8,104 nt of DNA from Pedobacter schmidteae (GTDB lineage: Bacteria; Bacteroidota; Bacteroidia; Sphingobacteriales; Sphingobacteriaceae): the NCBI GenBank assembly GCA_945906015.1, contig CAMDQV010000084.1, positions 1 through 8,104 of the forward strand, in the 5' to 3' direction. The position numbers and the translations under genes are program-made. The number at the start of each line of letters is the position of its first letter. Position 1 is the stretch's first letter. This document shows, in pieces, positions 1 to 7,009 of the stretch. The notes under the pieces are model-generated. The model saw only the letters and a program-made list of their open reading frames with translations. It ran no database searches and had not been told where the DNA came from.

Positions 1-145
1 AAATGGTGTAAGCGACCAAGCCATGAATTTGATTGATACCTGCCTAGAGATTCCACAATTTGGCACCAAGCATTCTTTTAATATTGTGGTATCGGCCGGA
101 ATTGTACTTTGGGACTTTTTTGCGAAATTAAAATTAAATAGCTAA
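1..145 (+). CDS. TrmH/SpoU-family RNA methyltransferase, C-terminal end (5' end outside window)
   Basis: The frame beginning at base 2 is open for 47 codons and stops with TAA at 143-145; the start lies upstream of the window. The peptide begins NGVSDQAM and continues with IPQFGTKHSFNIVVSAGIV before ending in WDFFAKLKLNS. This matches the last conserved motif of SpoU/TrmH 2'-O-methyltransferases: a GVS-D-A-M segment, then an IP-x-x-G-x-x-x-S-x-N block that forms part of the C-terminal trefoil knot binding S-adenosylmethionine. Members methylate ribose 2'-hydroxyls in tRNA or rRNA in the cytoplasm. The visible part cannot show which RNA or position is modified, so no symbol is given. The gene converges on gltD, and the hairpin at 178-222 lies between them. 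The family call is firm; the substrate is unknown. Confidence 0.88.
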   Translation, partial: NGVSDQAMNLIDTCLEIPQFGTKHSFNIVVSAGIVLWDFFAKLKLNS

Positions 146-177
146 AAATAAGTATATCAAAACCAGAGGAAGAACAC

Positions 178-222
178 AAAAAAAACACCCTGCTTTTATC
201 CGTTCTGGATTAAAGCAGGGTG
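178..222 (-). terminator. Rho-independent terminator of gltB-gltD, possibly bidirectional
   Basis: CACCCTGCTTT (186-196) and AAAGCAGGGTG (212-222) form a perfect 11-bp inverted repeat. An inner ATCC/GGAT helix (198-201 with 207-210) closes a 5-nt loop. Read on the minus strand, the hairpin is followed at once by eight T (plus-strand A at 178-185), the classic intrinsic terminator layout for a transcript leaving gltD, whose stop is about 20 bases upstream. On the plus strand the hairpin is not followed by a clear T-run, so termination of the methyltransferase transcript here is only possible. Confidence 0.9.
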
Positions 223-240
223 CCAATAATTAGTATAAAT

Positions 241-1716
241 TTATAAGTTCACATATTCATTGATACGATCCTTGCTTGGCAGATTAGTTCGACCCATCAA
301 AAACTCATCTGCTTTACGTGCAGCTTCCCTACCTTCAGAAATAGCCCAAACTACTAATGACTGACCACGTCTCATATCACCTGCTGCAAAAACTTTTTGA
401 ATATTAGTCTGGTATTGACCTTCAACTGCTTTAACGTTCCCTCTGGCGTCAAGTTCGAGCCCTGAGTTTTGAACAAGCCCCTCATATTGAGGATGAAGGA
501 AACCCATAGCTAATAATATCAACTGGCAAGGAATTTCTCTTTCTGAACCTTCAACCTCATTGAACTTTACCGGACGGCCTAAAGGATCTAGTTCCCAGCT
601 TACATCAGAAACAAGAATTGCCCTCAGTTCACCTTTATCATCACCTAAAAACGCTTTGGTATTGATGCCCCAGAATCGTTCACATCCTTCTTCATGCGAG
701 CTTGATGTTTTTAGAATCATTGGATAGGTTGGCCATGGCATATTCTCGTTGCGTTGAGCCGGTGGTTGTACCATCAGTTCAAATTGTTTCACTGAATTTG
801 CATGTTGCCTATTGGAGGTTCCAACACAATCAGATCCTGTATCACCACCACCGATTACCACTATATCCTTGCCTGTAGCAAGAATACGCTCATCCGGTAT
901 TACAGAATTACTCACATTTTTATTCTGTTGCGTTAAGAAGTCCATTGCAAAATGAATCCCTTTAAAGTCACGACCCGGAATAGTTAAATTACGAGGAATA
1001 GTTGATCCCGCAGCCATAATTACAGCGTCATGCTTGTCAATAAAGGCTTTCATATCATCCTTTACGCCAATTTCGGTATTACAAATAAACTTGATGCCTT
1101 CTTGCTCCATTACATCTAAACGACGATCAATCACTGATTTTTCAAGTTTAAAATCAGGAATTCCATAGCGCAATAAACCTCCCGGACGATCATCACGTTC
1201 ATAAACGGTTACGGTATGACCTGCCTTGTTCATTTGTGCTGCTGCAGCTAATCCCGCAGGGCCTGAACCTATGATAGCCACATTCTTACCCGACCTTGAA
1301 ATTGGTGCATTCGGCTTCACAAAACCTTTAGAAAATGCAATTTCAATAATATGCTTTTCAATCTCTTCAATAGCTACTGCAGGTTTATTGATTCCAAGAA
1401 CGCAGGCAGCCTCACAAGGTGCCGGACAAATACGACCTGTAAATTCAGGGAAATTATTTGTAGAAGCAAGAATAAGATAGGCTTCTTCCCATTTACCCTG
1501 ATAAACTGCATCATTAAACTCAGGAATAACATTTCCAAGCGGACAGCCTGAATGGCAAAAAGGAATTCCGCAATTCATGCATCTAGCTGCTTGCTCATTT
1601 AATTTTTCAGGCTCATATTCCTGTATAAATTCATTATAATTTTCTAATCGCTCTGCAGGGGCAATTTTATTAGGAAGCTCCCTGTCATATTCTTTAAATC
1701 CTGTAACTTTTCCCAT
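241..1716 (-). CDS. gltD: Glutamate synthase (GOGAT), small beta subunit
   Basis: This 491-residue protein is the FAD-containing subunit that takes electrons from NAD(P)H and passes them through iron-sulfur clusters to GltB for reductive synthesis of glutamate from 2-oxoglutarate and glutamine. The N-terminal ferredoxin-like domain shows C46-x2-C49-x4-C54-x3-C58 and a second cysteine group, C97, C101 and C105, expected to ligate two 4Fe-4S clusters. GSGPAG at 150-155 is the FAD dinucleotide-binding loop, GGGDTG at 289-294 the NAD(P)H loop, and AAGD at 444-447 followed by GQSLVVWAI the C-terminal FAD-contact motif. All expected motifs are intact, and the length resembles Bacillus-type GltD more than the slightly shorter E. 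coli protein. Its ATG overlaps the gltB stop by one base (TAATG), which suggests translational coupling and equal subunit supply. A terminator follows. Related FAD/NAD(P)H oxidoreductases exist, but the gltB neighbour settles the identity. Confidence 0.97.
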   Translation of the reverse strand: MGKVTGFKEYDRELPNKIAPAERLENYNEFIQEYEPEKLNEQAARCMNCGIPFCHSGCPLGNVIPEFNDAVYQGKWEEAYLILASTNNFPEFTGRICPAPCEAACVLGINKPAVAIEEIEKHIIEIAFSKGFVKPNAPISRSGKNVAIIGSGPAGLAAAAQMNKAGHTVTVYERDDRPGGLLRYGIPDFKLEKSVIDRRLDVMEQEGIKFICNTEIGVKDDMKAFIDKHDAVIMAAGSTIPRNLTIPGRDFKGIHFAMDFLTQQNKNVSNSVIPDERILATGKDIVVIGGGDTGSDCVGTSNRQHANSVKQFELMVQPPAQRNENMPWPTYPMILKTSSSHEEGCERFWGINTKAFLGDDKGELRAILVSDVSWELDPLGRPVKFNEVEGSEREIPCQLILLAMGFLHPQYEGLVQNSGLELDARGNVKAVEGQYQTNIQKVFAAGDMRRGQSLVVWAISEGREAARKADEFLMGRTNLPSKDRINEYVNL

Positions 1717-4700
1717 TATCCCGCTGATTTTTGTAATTGTTGTTGCTGTAAAACCTTTTTGTACTCTAAAGGAAACACTTTTATAAATGATGCAGAGGCA
1801 TTATCCCAGTCATCAAGAATATATTTAGCTACCTGGCTTTTGGTAAGCTGGAAGTGTTTGTTGAGCAAAATCAAGATCTCTTCTTCATCTTTAGGAGTAA
1901 GTGGATCCAATTCTACCATTTCGGTATTACAATTACTCAAAAATGAGTTATCGGTATCATAAACCCAGGCAATACCTCCACTCATTCCAGCAGCAAAGTT
2001 CCGTCCTGTTTTACCCAGTATTAGAGCTCTTCCGCCTGTCATGTATTCGCATCCATGATCACCAACTCCTTCAACTACTGCAATTGCACCTGAATTTCTA
2101 ACTGCAAAACGCTCTCCTGCCTGGCCTTTGACAAATAATTCGCCCGAAGTTGCTCCATAAAGTGCCACATTTCCGATGATGATATTATCCTGTGATAAAA
2201 CCTTACTCTTTACAGACGGATAAATGGCTATTTGAGATCCTGAAAGACCCTTTCCAACATAATCATTAGCCTCACCGGTCAATTCAAATGAAATACCCTT
2301 AGTACAGAAGGCACCAAAACTTTGTCCGGCAGAACCCGTAAATTTATAATTTATAGTATTCTGAGGTAAACCTGCCGACTGATATTTCTTAGTGATTTCA
2401 TTTGATAGCAATGTACCGGTAGTTCGATCTGTATTTTTTATATCAAAGTCTGCAAATACGGGTTCTTTTGTATCTATGGCATTTTGAGCTTGTTCCAATA
2501 GTTTCCAATCCAGTATATTATCCAGATTATGATCCTGTTTTTCACTATTATAGAGAGTCAAACCCGATGGATTATCCATAGCGTATAAAATATCTGAGAG
2601 ATCGATATTTTTAACTTTCCAATGATCCACATCATCCCGCATTTTAAGCAGCTGAACCTTTCCAACCATATCATTAACGGTTCTGAATCCCAGTTCAGCC
2701 ATGATTTCACGTAATTCTTCGGCAATGAATCTGAATAGATTAACAATGTGTTCCGGCTTACCTGAAAATAGTTTCCTTAATTCTGGATCTTGAGTTGCAA
2801 CACCAACAGGGCAAGTATTTAGATGGCATTTACGCATCATGATGCAACCACCGGCAACCAGAGCTGCAGTAGCAACACCCCATTCTTCTGCACCAAGGAG
2901 GGTAGCAATGGCAATATCCTTACCAGTTTTTAACTGTCCGTCGGTTTGAAGTACAACCCGGCTTCTTAATTTATTTTTTACTAAAGTTTGCTGAGCCTCT
3001 GCAAGTCCAAGTTCCCAAGGCAAACCAGCATGCTTGATGGATGTCAATGGTGAAGCTCCTGTTCCACCATCATGGCCAGAGATAAGGATCACATCAGCAT
3101 GCGCTTTAGCCACACCAGCTGCGATTGTACCTACACCTGCCTTAGAAACCAGTTTTACGCTTATTCTGGCAGCACGATTTGCATTTTTCAAGTCAAAAAT
3201 CAGCTGAGCAAGATCTTCAATCGAATAAATATCATGATGTGGCGGCGGAGAGATCAAGCCTACACCTGGAGTTGCATATCGAACCTTTGCGATCCATTCA
3301 TCAACTTTATCTCCAGGTAATTGACCACCTTCGCCGGGTTTAGCACCCTGAGCCATTTTTATCTGTAATTCATCTGCATTGGTTAGGTAGTTTGCGGTAA
3401 CACCAAATCTACCGGATGCGATCTGCTTAATTGCTGAACGCATTGAACCTCCATCTGCCAAAGGCTCATATCTCAATTCATCCTCTCCACCCTCGCCCGT
3501 ATTACTTTTAGCGCCAATACTATTCATTGCAATTGCAAGAGTACTATGCGCTTCATGCGAGATTGATCCGAATGACATTGCACCGGTTGCAAATCGTTTA
3601 AGGATAGCTTCTACAGGTTCAACTTCATTTAGAGGAACCGGCTGACGGTGATGTGCAAAGTCAAGTAAACCACGAATGGTATATAAGGAATCAGTTTGCT
3701 TATTAATAAGCTGCGCATATTTCTTATAAACTTCGTAATTATTGGTTCTGGCTGAATTCTGTAATAAATGAATGGTTTCCGGATTAAAAAGATGAGCTTC
3801 ACCCTTTCTTTTCCATTGATATACACCACCCTCTGGCAGCAATTTGGCTTCAACGCCTGTGCGTCTGAAACCCTGGTAATGCTTGCGCAAAGCTTCCTCA
3901 GCCAGATCGTCAAGTGCCATACCACTTATACGTGAAATAGCCCCTGTGAAATAATTTTCAATTACATCCTGATTTAGTCCGATGATCTCAAATATTTGAG
4001 CACCATGATACGACTGAAGTGTAGATATTCCCATTTTAGAAAATATCTTTAGAAGCCCATCGTTAATAGATTTAGTATAATTTTTATATAAAACCTTCAA
4101 TTCCAATTGAGTATCTAGCTTCTCATCAGTTTTTAGTTTACGGATAGTTGCAAGTGCAAGATAAGGGTTAACAGCAGTTGCACCGAAAGCGATGAGGCAT
4201 GCAAAATGGTGAACTTCCCAAACATCACCTGCTTCAACCATGATTCCTACAGCACCACGAAGACCTTTTTTGATCAGGTGATGATGTACCGCTGAAACAG
4301 CGAGCAATGAAGGAATCGGTGCATGCTCAGAGTCAATTGCACGATCTGAAAGAATCAATACCTCAAAACCATCATGAACGGCATCTTCAGCATATCTGCA
4401 TAATCGATCTAAGCCTCTTTGTAAAGAACCTGATTGTGCATCAGCTTTAAAATAAGTCTGCAATGTTTTGGCCTGAAAAGATCCGGTATCAATACTTCTG
4501 ATCTTTTCGAGCTCTGTATTGTTTAATACAGGGTGAGGTAATGCCACACAATGACAATGCATTTGATCTTCATCAAGAATATTACCATTATTTCCCATAA
4601 ATCCGGCAAGACTCATTACCAGACGCTCGCGAATTGGGTCAATGGGCGGATTGGTTACCTGTGCAAACAACTGCTTAAAGTAATTTGCAAGGTGTTGAGG

Positions 4701-6242
4701 CCGATCAGAGAACACAGCTAAAGGAGTATCAGTACCCATAGAACCAATTGCTTCCTTACCTGTAAGTGCCATCGGAATAATCAGGGTTTCAATATCCTCA
4801 CGAGAGAAACCAAATACCTGCTGATACTTAAAGGTTGATTCATTGGATAATAGTGTAAAGGCTACTCTTGGTTCATCAAGATCTTCTAGTTTGATCTTAT
4901 AGTTATCAAGCCAAGTACCATAAGGCTGTTGAGAAGTAATTTCCTTCTTTATTTCATCATCTTCAATAATTTCACCTTTCAGGGTATCTACAACTAACAT
5001 TTTACCTGGCTGTAAACGACCCTTCTTAATTACTTTTGACTCATCAACTGGTAAAACTCCTGCTTCAGAAGCAACAATGATCTGATCATCACTGGTAATC
5101 ACAAAACGCTGTGGACGAAGTCCATTACGGTCGAGTGTAGCTCCAATCAAATGACCATCTGTAAAGGCAATAGCTGCTGGTCCATCCCATGGTTCAATTA
5201 ATGTTGCATGGTATTCATAAAATGCCTTTGTAGCAGGATCCATTTGCACGTTACCATCCCATGCTTCGGGGATAAGCATCATCATAACATGAGGCAATGA
5301 ACGTCCACAATGGAAAAGTAATTCGATCACATTATCAAGGCAGGCAGAATCTGATTGATTATTATCGATAACTGGCAAAAGCATATCCATCTCATCTTTA
5401 GAGAAAAATGGAGATGCAAAAGAGCGAATTCCAGAATAAAACCAATTCAAATTACCCTTTAGCGTATTTATCTCACCGTTATGGGCAATAAACCTGAAGG
5501 GTTGTGCAAGACGCCAAGATGGAAAAGTATTGGTAGAAAAACGTGAATGGATCATACCAAAAGCAGACGTCAAATTAGCCTGTTTTAGATCAGGAAAATA
5601 GATCCGAATCTGAGCACTGGTAAACTCTCCTTTGTAAATGATGACATTCTGGGATAGTGAAACAATATAAAATTGCTGCTCTGCCCCTGTTACCGTTTCT
5701 CTTACTAATTTAGTTATGTGGTTTTTAAATACATATAATTTTCGCTCAAAATCTTCAGCAGAATGAATATTTGTAGGTTTAGAGATAAAAACCTGCTCGA
5801 TATCCGGCTCAGAAGAAAAAGCAGCTTCACCGATAATACCGGCATTAACAGGAACCTTACGGTATCCCATTATTGTTAAACCTAGCTTTTCTACTGCCTT
5901 ACCGATCGCCTTGCGGCAAGCCTCTTTAATTGTTGCCTTTTTAGGCAGAAATATCATGCCTAAGCCGTAACTACCTGCTTTATCTAGATTAATATTAAGC
6001 TTCTGGGCTTCTAGTTTAAAAAAATCATGAGGGATCTGAATTAATATCCCTGCCCCATCACCTGAATCCGGATCACAACCGCATGCACCGCGGTGTTCCA
6101 TGTTTTCTAAAATAGTAAGGGCATCACTCACAATTTGATGCGATTTCTTTCCCTTAATATTTACAATAAAACCAACTCCACAGGCATCATGCTCCATTGA
6201 AGAGTTGTATAAACCTTGTATTTGGGTATCCGTATTTGTCAT
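1716..6242 (-). CDS. gltB: Glutamate synthase (GOGAT), large alpha subunit
   Basis: I chose the ATG at 6242-6240; the codon just before it is TTG, so a longer reading adds only one residue. The protein has 1508 residues, normal for bacterial GltB. Residues 21 to about 430 form the class II glutamine amidotransferase domain. The short leader ends before C21-G-V-G, the expected N-terminal nucleophile after propeptide removal, and RFIAHNGEIN (near 250-259) matches the conserved glutamine-site segment. A central domain (about 460-780) leads to the FMN-binding synthase barrel (about 850-1190). That barrel contains the PPHHDIYSIEDL segment and C1133-x5-C1139-x4-C1144, ligands of the 3Fe-4S cluster. 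Glycine-rich repeats at about 1290-1430 are the GXGXG beta-helix domain. Ammonia released by the amidotransferase is channelled to the FMN site to aminate 2-oxoglutarate. No key residue is missing. Regulation is probably at the AT-rich spacer upstream, where candidate operators are visible. Confidence 0.98.
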   Translation of the reverse strand: MTNTDTQIQGLYNSSMEHDACGVGFIVNIKGKKSHQIVSDALTILENMEHRGACGCDPDSGDGAGILIQIPHDFFKLEAQKLNINLDKAGSYGLGMIFLPKKATIKEACRKAIGKAVEKLGLTIMGYRKVPVNAGIIGEAAFSSEPDIEQVFISKPTNIHSAEDFERKLYVFKNHITKLVRETVTGAEQQFYIVSLSQNVIIYKGEFTSAQIRIYFPDLKQANLTSAFGMIHSRFSTNTFPSWRLAQPFRFIAHNGEINTLKGNLNWFYSGIRSFASPFFSKDEMDMLLPVIDNNQSDSACLDNVIELLFHCGRSLPHVMMMLIPEAWDGNVQMDPATKAFYEYHATLIEPWDGPAAIAFTDGHLIGATLDRNGLRPQRFVITSDDQIIVASEAGVLPVDESKVIKKGRLQPGKMLVVDTLKGEIIEDDEIKKEITSQQPYGTWLDNYKIKLEDLDEPRVAFTLLSNESTFKYQQVFGFSREDIETLIIPMALTGKEAIGSMGTDTPLAVFSDRPQHLANYFKQLFAQVTNPPIDPIRERLVMSLAGFMGNNGNILDEDQMHCHCVALPHPVLNNTELEKIRSIDTGSFQAKTLQTYFKADAQSGSLQRGLDRLCRYAEDAVHDGFEVLILSDRAIDSEHAPIPSLLAVSAVHHHLIKKGLRGAVGIMVEAGDVWEVHHFACLIAFGATAVNPYLALATIRKLKTDEKLDTQLELKVLYKNYTKSINDGLLKIFSKMGISTLQSYHGAQIFEIIGLNQDVIENYFTGAISRISGMALDDLAEEALRKHYQGFRRTGVEAKLLPEGGVYQWKRKGEAHLFNPETIHLLQNSARTNNYEVYKKYAQLINKQTDSLYTIRGLLDFAHHRQPVPLNEVEPVEAILKRFATGAMSFGSISHEAHSTLAIAMNSIGAKSNTGEGGEDELRYEPLADGGSMRSAIKQIASGRFGVTANYLTNADELQIKMAQGAKPGEGGQLPGDKVDEWIAKVRYATPGVGLISPPPHHDIYSIEDLAQLIFDLKNANRAARISVKLVSKAGVGTIAAGVAKAHADVILISGHDGGTGASPLTSIKHAGLPWELGLAEAQQTLVKNKLRSRVVLQTDGQLKTGKDIAIATLLGAEEWGVATAALVAGGCIMMRKCHLNTCPVGVATQDPELRKLFSGKPEHIVNLFRFIAEELREIMAELGFRTVNDMVGKVQLLKMRDDVDHWKVKNIDLSDILYAMDNPSGLTLYNSEKQDHNLDNILDWKLLEQAQNAIDTKEPVFADFDIKNTDRTTGTLLSNEITKKYQSAGLPQNTINYKFTGSAGQSFGAFCTKGISFELTGEANDYVGKGLSGSQIAIYPSVKSKVLSQDNIIIGNVALYGATSGELFVKGQAGERFAVRNSGAIAVVEGVGDHGCEYMTGGRALILGKTGRNFAAGMSGGIAWVYDTDNSFLSNCNTEMVELDPLTPKDEEEILILLNKHFQLTKSQVAKYILDDWDNASASFIKVFPLEYKKVLQQQQLQKSAG

Positions 6243-6286
6243 CAAAAATTTAAAATATATAAGCTTACTAAAGTATGAAAAAGCGA

Positions 6287-6397
6287 TATCATTACTTAAT
6301 TAACAATGATTTTTATCATTAAATCAAAAACTATCATTTTATTTTATGAAAATTATAATATTTATAATTTATTGGCATTATTGTTGCCAAAATGATA
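6287..6397. repeat. Recurring heptamer AATGATA/TATCATT upstream of gltB
   Basis: TATCATT occurs at 6287-6293, 6314-6320 and 6332-6338, and its complement AATGATA at 6391-6397. A one-base variant, AATGATT, sits at 6305-6311 and pairs with the 6314 copy to give AATGAT-TTTT-ATCATT (6305-6320), a perfect 6-bp inverted repeat. Because the region is very AT-rich, part of this could be chance. Clustering in the presumed gltB promoter region makes a transcription-factor site possible. Confidence 0.4.
6372..6390. promoter_or_regulatory. Palindrome TTGGCA-N7-TGCCAA, candidate operator
   Basis: Perfect 6-bp arms (6372-6377 and 6385-6390) are separated by 7 bases, giving a 19-bp dyad typical of a dimeric regulator site. 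It is the only GC-containing dyad in this spacer. It lies about 130 bases upstream of the gltB start and about 57 bases upstream of the ffs -7 element, so it could serve either gene. No regulator can be named from the sequence. Confidence 0.4.
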
Positions 6398-6446
6398 TTT
6401 CACGCATCAGTTTTATACCCAAAGGGCAATAACTCCATTTTTTTTT

Positions 6447-6454
6447 TACTTTTG
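6447..6454 (+). promoter_or_regulatory. Bacteroidota-type -7 promoter element of ffs
   Basis: TACTTTTG is an exact match to the TAnnTTTG -7 consensus used by the primary sigma factor of Bacteroidota. It ends 2-4 bases before the 5' strand of the SRP RNA closing helix, the right distance for transcription to begin near 6457-6459. A run of T precedes it. No clear TTTG is seen at the -33 position. Confidence 0.75.
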
Positions 6455-6456
6455 TG

Positions 6457-6557
6457 ATGGGCAAGTCTTTTACGACCAGCTCCCTTTGAACTCCCCCAGG
6501 GTGGGAACGCAGCAAGGGTAAAAGGTTGTAGCGGTGCGATAAAAGGTGCTTGCCCAT
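6457..6557 (+). ncRNA. ffs: Signal recognition particle RNA, small bacterial (4.5S) type
   Basis: This RNA of about 100 nt binds Ffh to form the signal recognition particle, which delivers ribosomes making membrane and secreted proteins to FtsY at the inner membrane. ATGGGCAAG (6457-6465) and CTTGCCCAT (6549-6557) form a perfect 9-bp closing helix. ACGACC (6472-6477) pairs with GGTTGT (6524-6529) with one G-U pair. At the tip, GTG-GGAA-CGC (6501-6510) presents the GGAA tetraloop used for FtsY contact. It is flanked by CAGG on the 5' side and AGCA on the 3' side, the conserved symmetric loop that binds the Ffh M domain. The Alu domain of long SRP RNAs is absent, as expected for this type. A matching -7 element sits upstream and a T-run downstream. 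Exact ends are inferred from the helix. Confidence 0.93.
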
Positions 6558-6563
6558 TTTTTT
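6549..6563 (+). terminator. 3' end of ffs: closing helix plus U-tract
   Basis: The 3' strand of the SRP closing helix is followed directly by seven T (6557-6563). The long hairpin formed by the RNA itself would serve as the terminator stem. The octamer array begins immediately after the T-run, so any readthrough would enter the four-helix-bundle cassette. Confidence 0.6.
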
Positions 6564-6564
6564 A

Positions 6565-6602
6565 AATTGAGTTAATTAGCAAATTAGTTAATTAGCAAAT
6601 TG
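6565..6602 (+). repeat. Left octamer array (AATTAGCA units) of the four-helix-bundle cassette
   Basis: Consecutive 8-nt units read AATTAGCA (6574-6581), AATTAGTT (6582-6589) and AATTAGCA (6590-6597), then a partial AATTGC. A degenerate unit, AATTGAGTT, lies before them. Bases 6574-6600 are the reverse complement of 6975-7001 at 25 of 27 positions, so this array is one arm of a long inverted repeat around the gene at 6612-6967. It begins one or two bases after the ffs T-run. Confidence 0.85.
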
Positions 6603-6611
6603 CTTCAATAT

Positions 6612-6967
6612 ATGAGCAGGCTTAAGGCTGATGAAAATCCAATAGTTTTAAAGACGTTTTCTTTTGCTGTTAATGCCGCCAGATATTGCCAATTACTTCA
6701 AAAAAATAAGGATTTTCCGCTAGCAAATCAACTGTTCAAAAGTTCAAATCAATTGGTGCCAATGTCAGGGAAGCACAAAATGCAGAGAGCAAAGCCGATT
6801 TTATTCACAAATTCAAAATTGCTATAAAGGAGGTTGATGAAACCGAATATTGGTTGGCATTATGTAAAGAATTATATAATCATTCAGAATTAACTGCATT
6901 AACTGAGCAACTAATCGAAATACAAAAAATCATAAATAAAATAATTTCCACGAGTAAGAAAGCATAA
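6612..6967 (+). pseudogene. Four-helix-bundle protein of the 23S rRNA intervening-sequence family, frameshifted
   Basis: From ATG 6612 the frame reads MSRLKADENPIVLKTFSF and runs to QLFKSSN, then leaves the family pattern. A one-base shift at about 6747-6749 restores SIGANVREAQNAESKADF, and the frame then runs through KEVDETEYWLALCKELYN to TAA at 6965-6967. Restored length is about 118 residues, normal for this family (S23/IVP type, related to the Avd proteins of diversity-generating retroelements). SIGANVREA and the K-x-x-ET-YWL segment are its hallmark regions. Family proteins form pentameric four-helix barrels; their cellular role is not established. The gap looks like one lost base between AA and TCA (for example AAC TCA), with no slippery run to suggest programmed frameshifting. 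A sequencing error is possible. An upstream in-frame TTG at 6600 would start inside the repeat and is less likely. The whole gene lies between inverted octamer arrays. Confidence 0.85.
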
Positions 6968-7006
6968 TTTGCTAATTTGCTCATTCACTAATTTGCTAAT
7001 TCAATT
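6966..7006 (+). repeat. Right octamer array (AATTTGCT units), inverted partner of the left array
   Basis: Units read AATTTGCT (6966-6973), AATTTGCT (6974-6981), CATTCACT (6982-6989), AATTTGCT (6990-6997) and AATTCAAT (6998-7005). The unit is a rotation of the reverse complement of AATTAGCA, so the two arrays are the same repeat in opposite orientation. The array overlaps the TAA of the four-helix-bundle gene and ends four bases before the tal ATG, so it makes up the whole region immediately upstream of tal. Confidence 0.85.
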
Positions 7007-7009
7007 AAC

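Larger units (their letters stand above)
6243..6446. other. Divergent AT-rich intergenic region between gltB and ffs
   Basis: This spacer of about 200 bases has no credible coding frame. It should contain the gltB promoter (minus strand) and the upstream part of the ffs promoter (plus strand). The best minus-strand -7-like string is TACTTTAG (plus-strand 6268-6275), one mismatch from TAnnTTTG. It lacks a convincing TTTG at -33, so it is not annotated as a promoter. The palindrome at 6372-6390 and the repeated AATGATA heptamer are listed separately. No Shine-Dalgarno sequence precedes gltB, which is usual in Bacteroidota. Confidence 0.6.
6565..7006 (+). mobile_element. Candidate inverted-repeat cassette carrying a four-helix-bundle (23S IVS-type) gene
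   Basis: Inverted octamer arrays (6565-6602 and 6966-7006) enclose one small gene and nothing else, in about 440 bp. The closing arms pair over 27 bases with two mismatches; a further CAATT/AATTG pairing (7002-7006 with 6565-6569) follows a 4-base bulge. Intervening sequences in bacterial 23S rRNA have the same plan: complementary ends forming a stem around a gene for this protein family. Here the unit sits between ffs and tal rather than inside rRNA. No transposase or clear target-site duplication is visible, so mobility is an inference; the repeat structure and gene content are directly seen. Confidence 0.5.

Noticed and set aside
1226..1551. Plus-strand open frames inside gltD
   Set aside because: They lie antisense to conserved, fully motif-supported gltD codons and resemble no family I recognise.
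1759..3925. Several 60-100 residue open frames on both strands inside gltB
   Set aside because: They are shadows of the gltB frame, with low-quality sequence and no start signal or recognisable domain.
6243..6245. TTG one codon upstream of the gltB ATG as the start
   Set aside because: It adds a single residue, and an ATG follows immediately; the ATG at 6242-6240 is the simpler start.
6457..6557. A riboswitch or tmRNA fragment
   Set aside because: The GGAA tetraloop, CAGG/AGCA loop and long closing helix identify the SRP RNA, and its length is normal for the small type.
6741..6752. Programmed ribosomal frameshift in the four-helix-bundle gene
   Set aside because: The site has no slippery heptamer or run of identical bases, and no clear downstream stimulatory structure; a plain one-base loss explains it better.
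6600..6827. A 75-residue intact protein from TTG 6600 to the stop at 6827
   Set aside because: Only its first part matches the four-helix-bundle family; the part after about 6750 is out of frame, and the true continuation is in the next frame to 6967. The TTG lies inside the octamer repeat.
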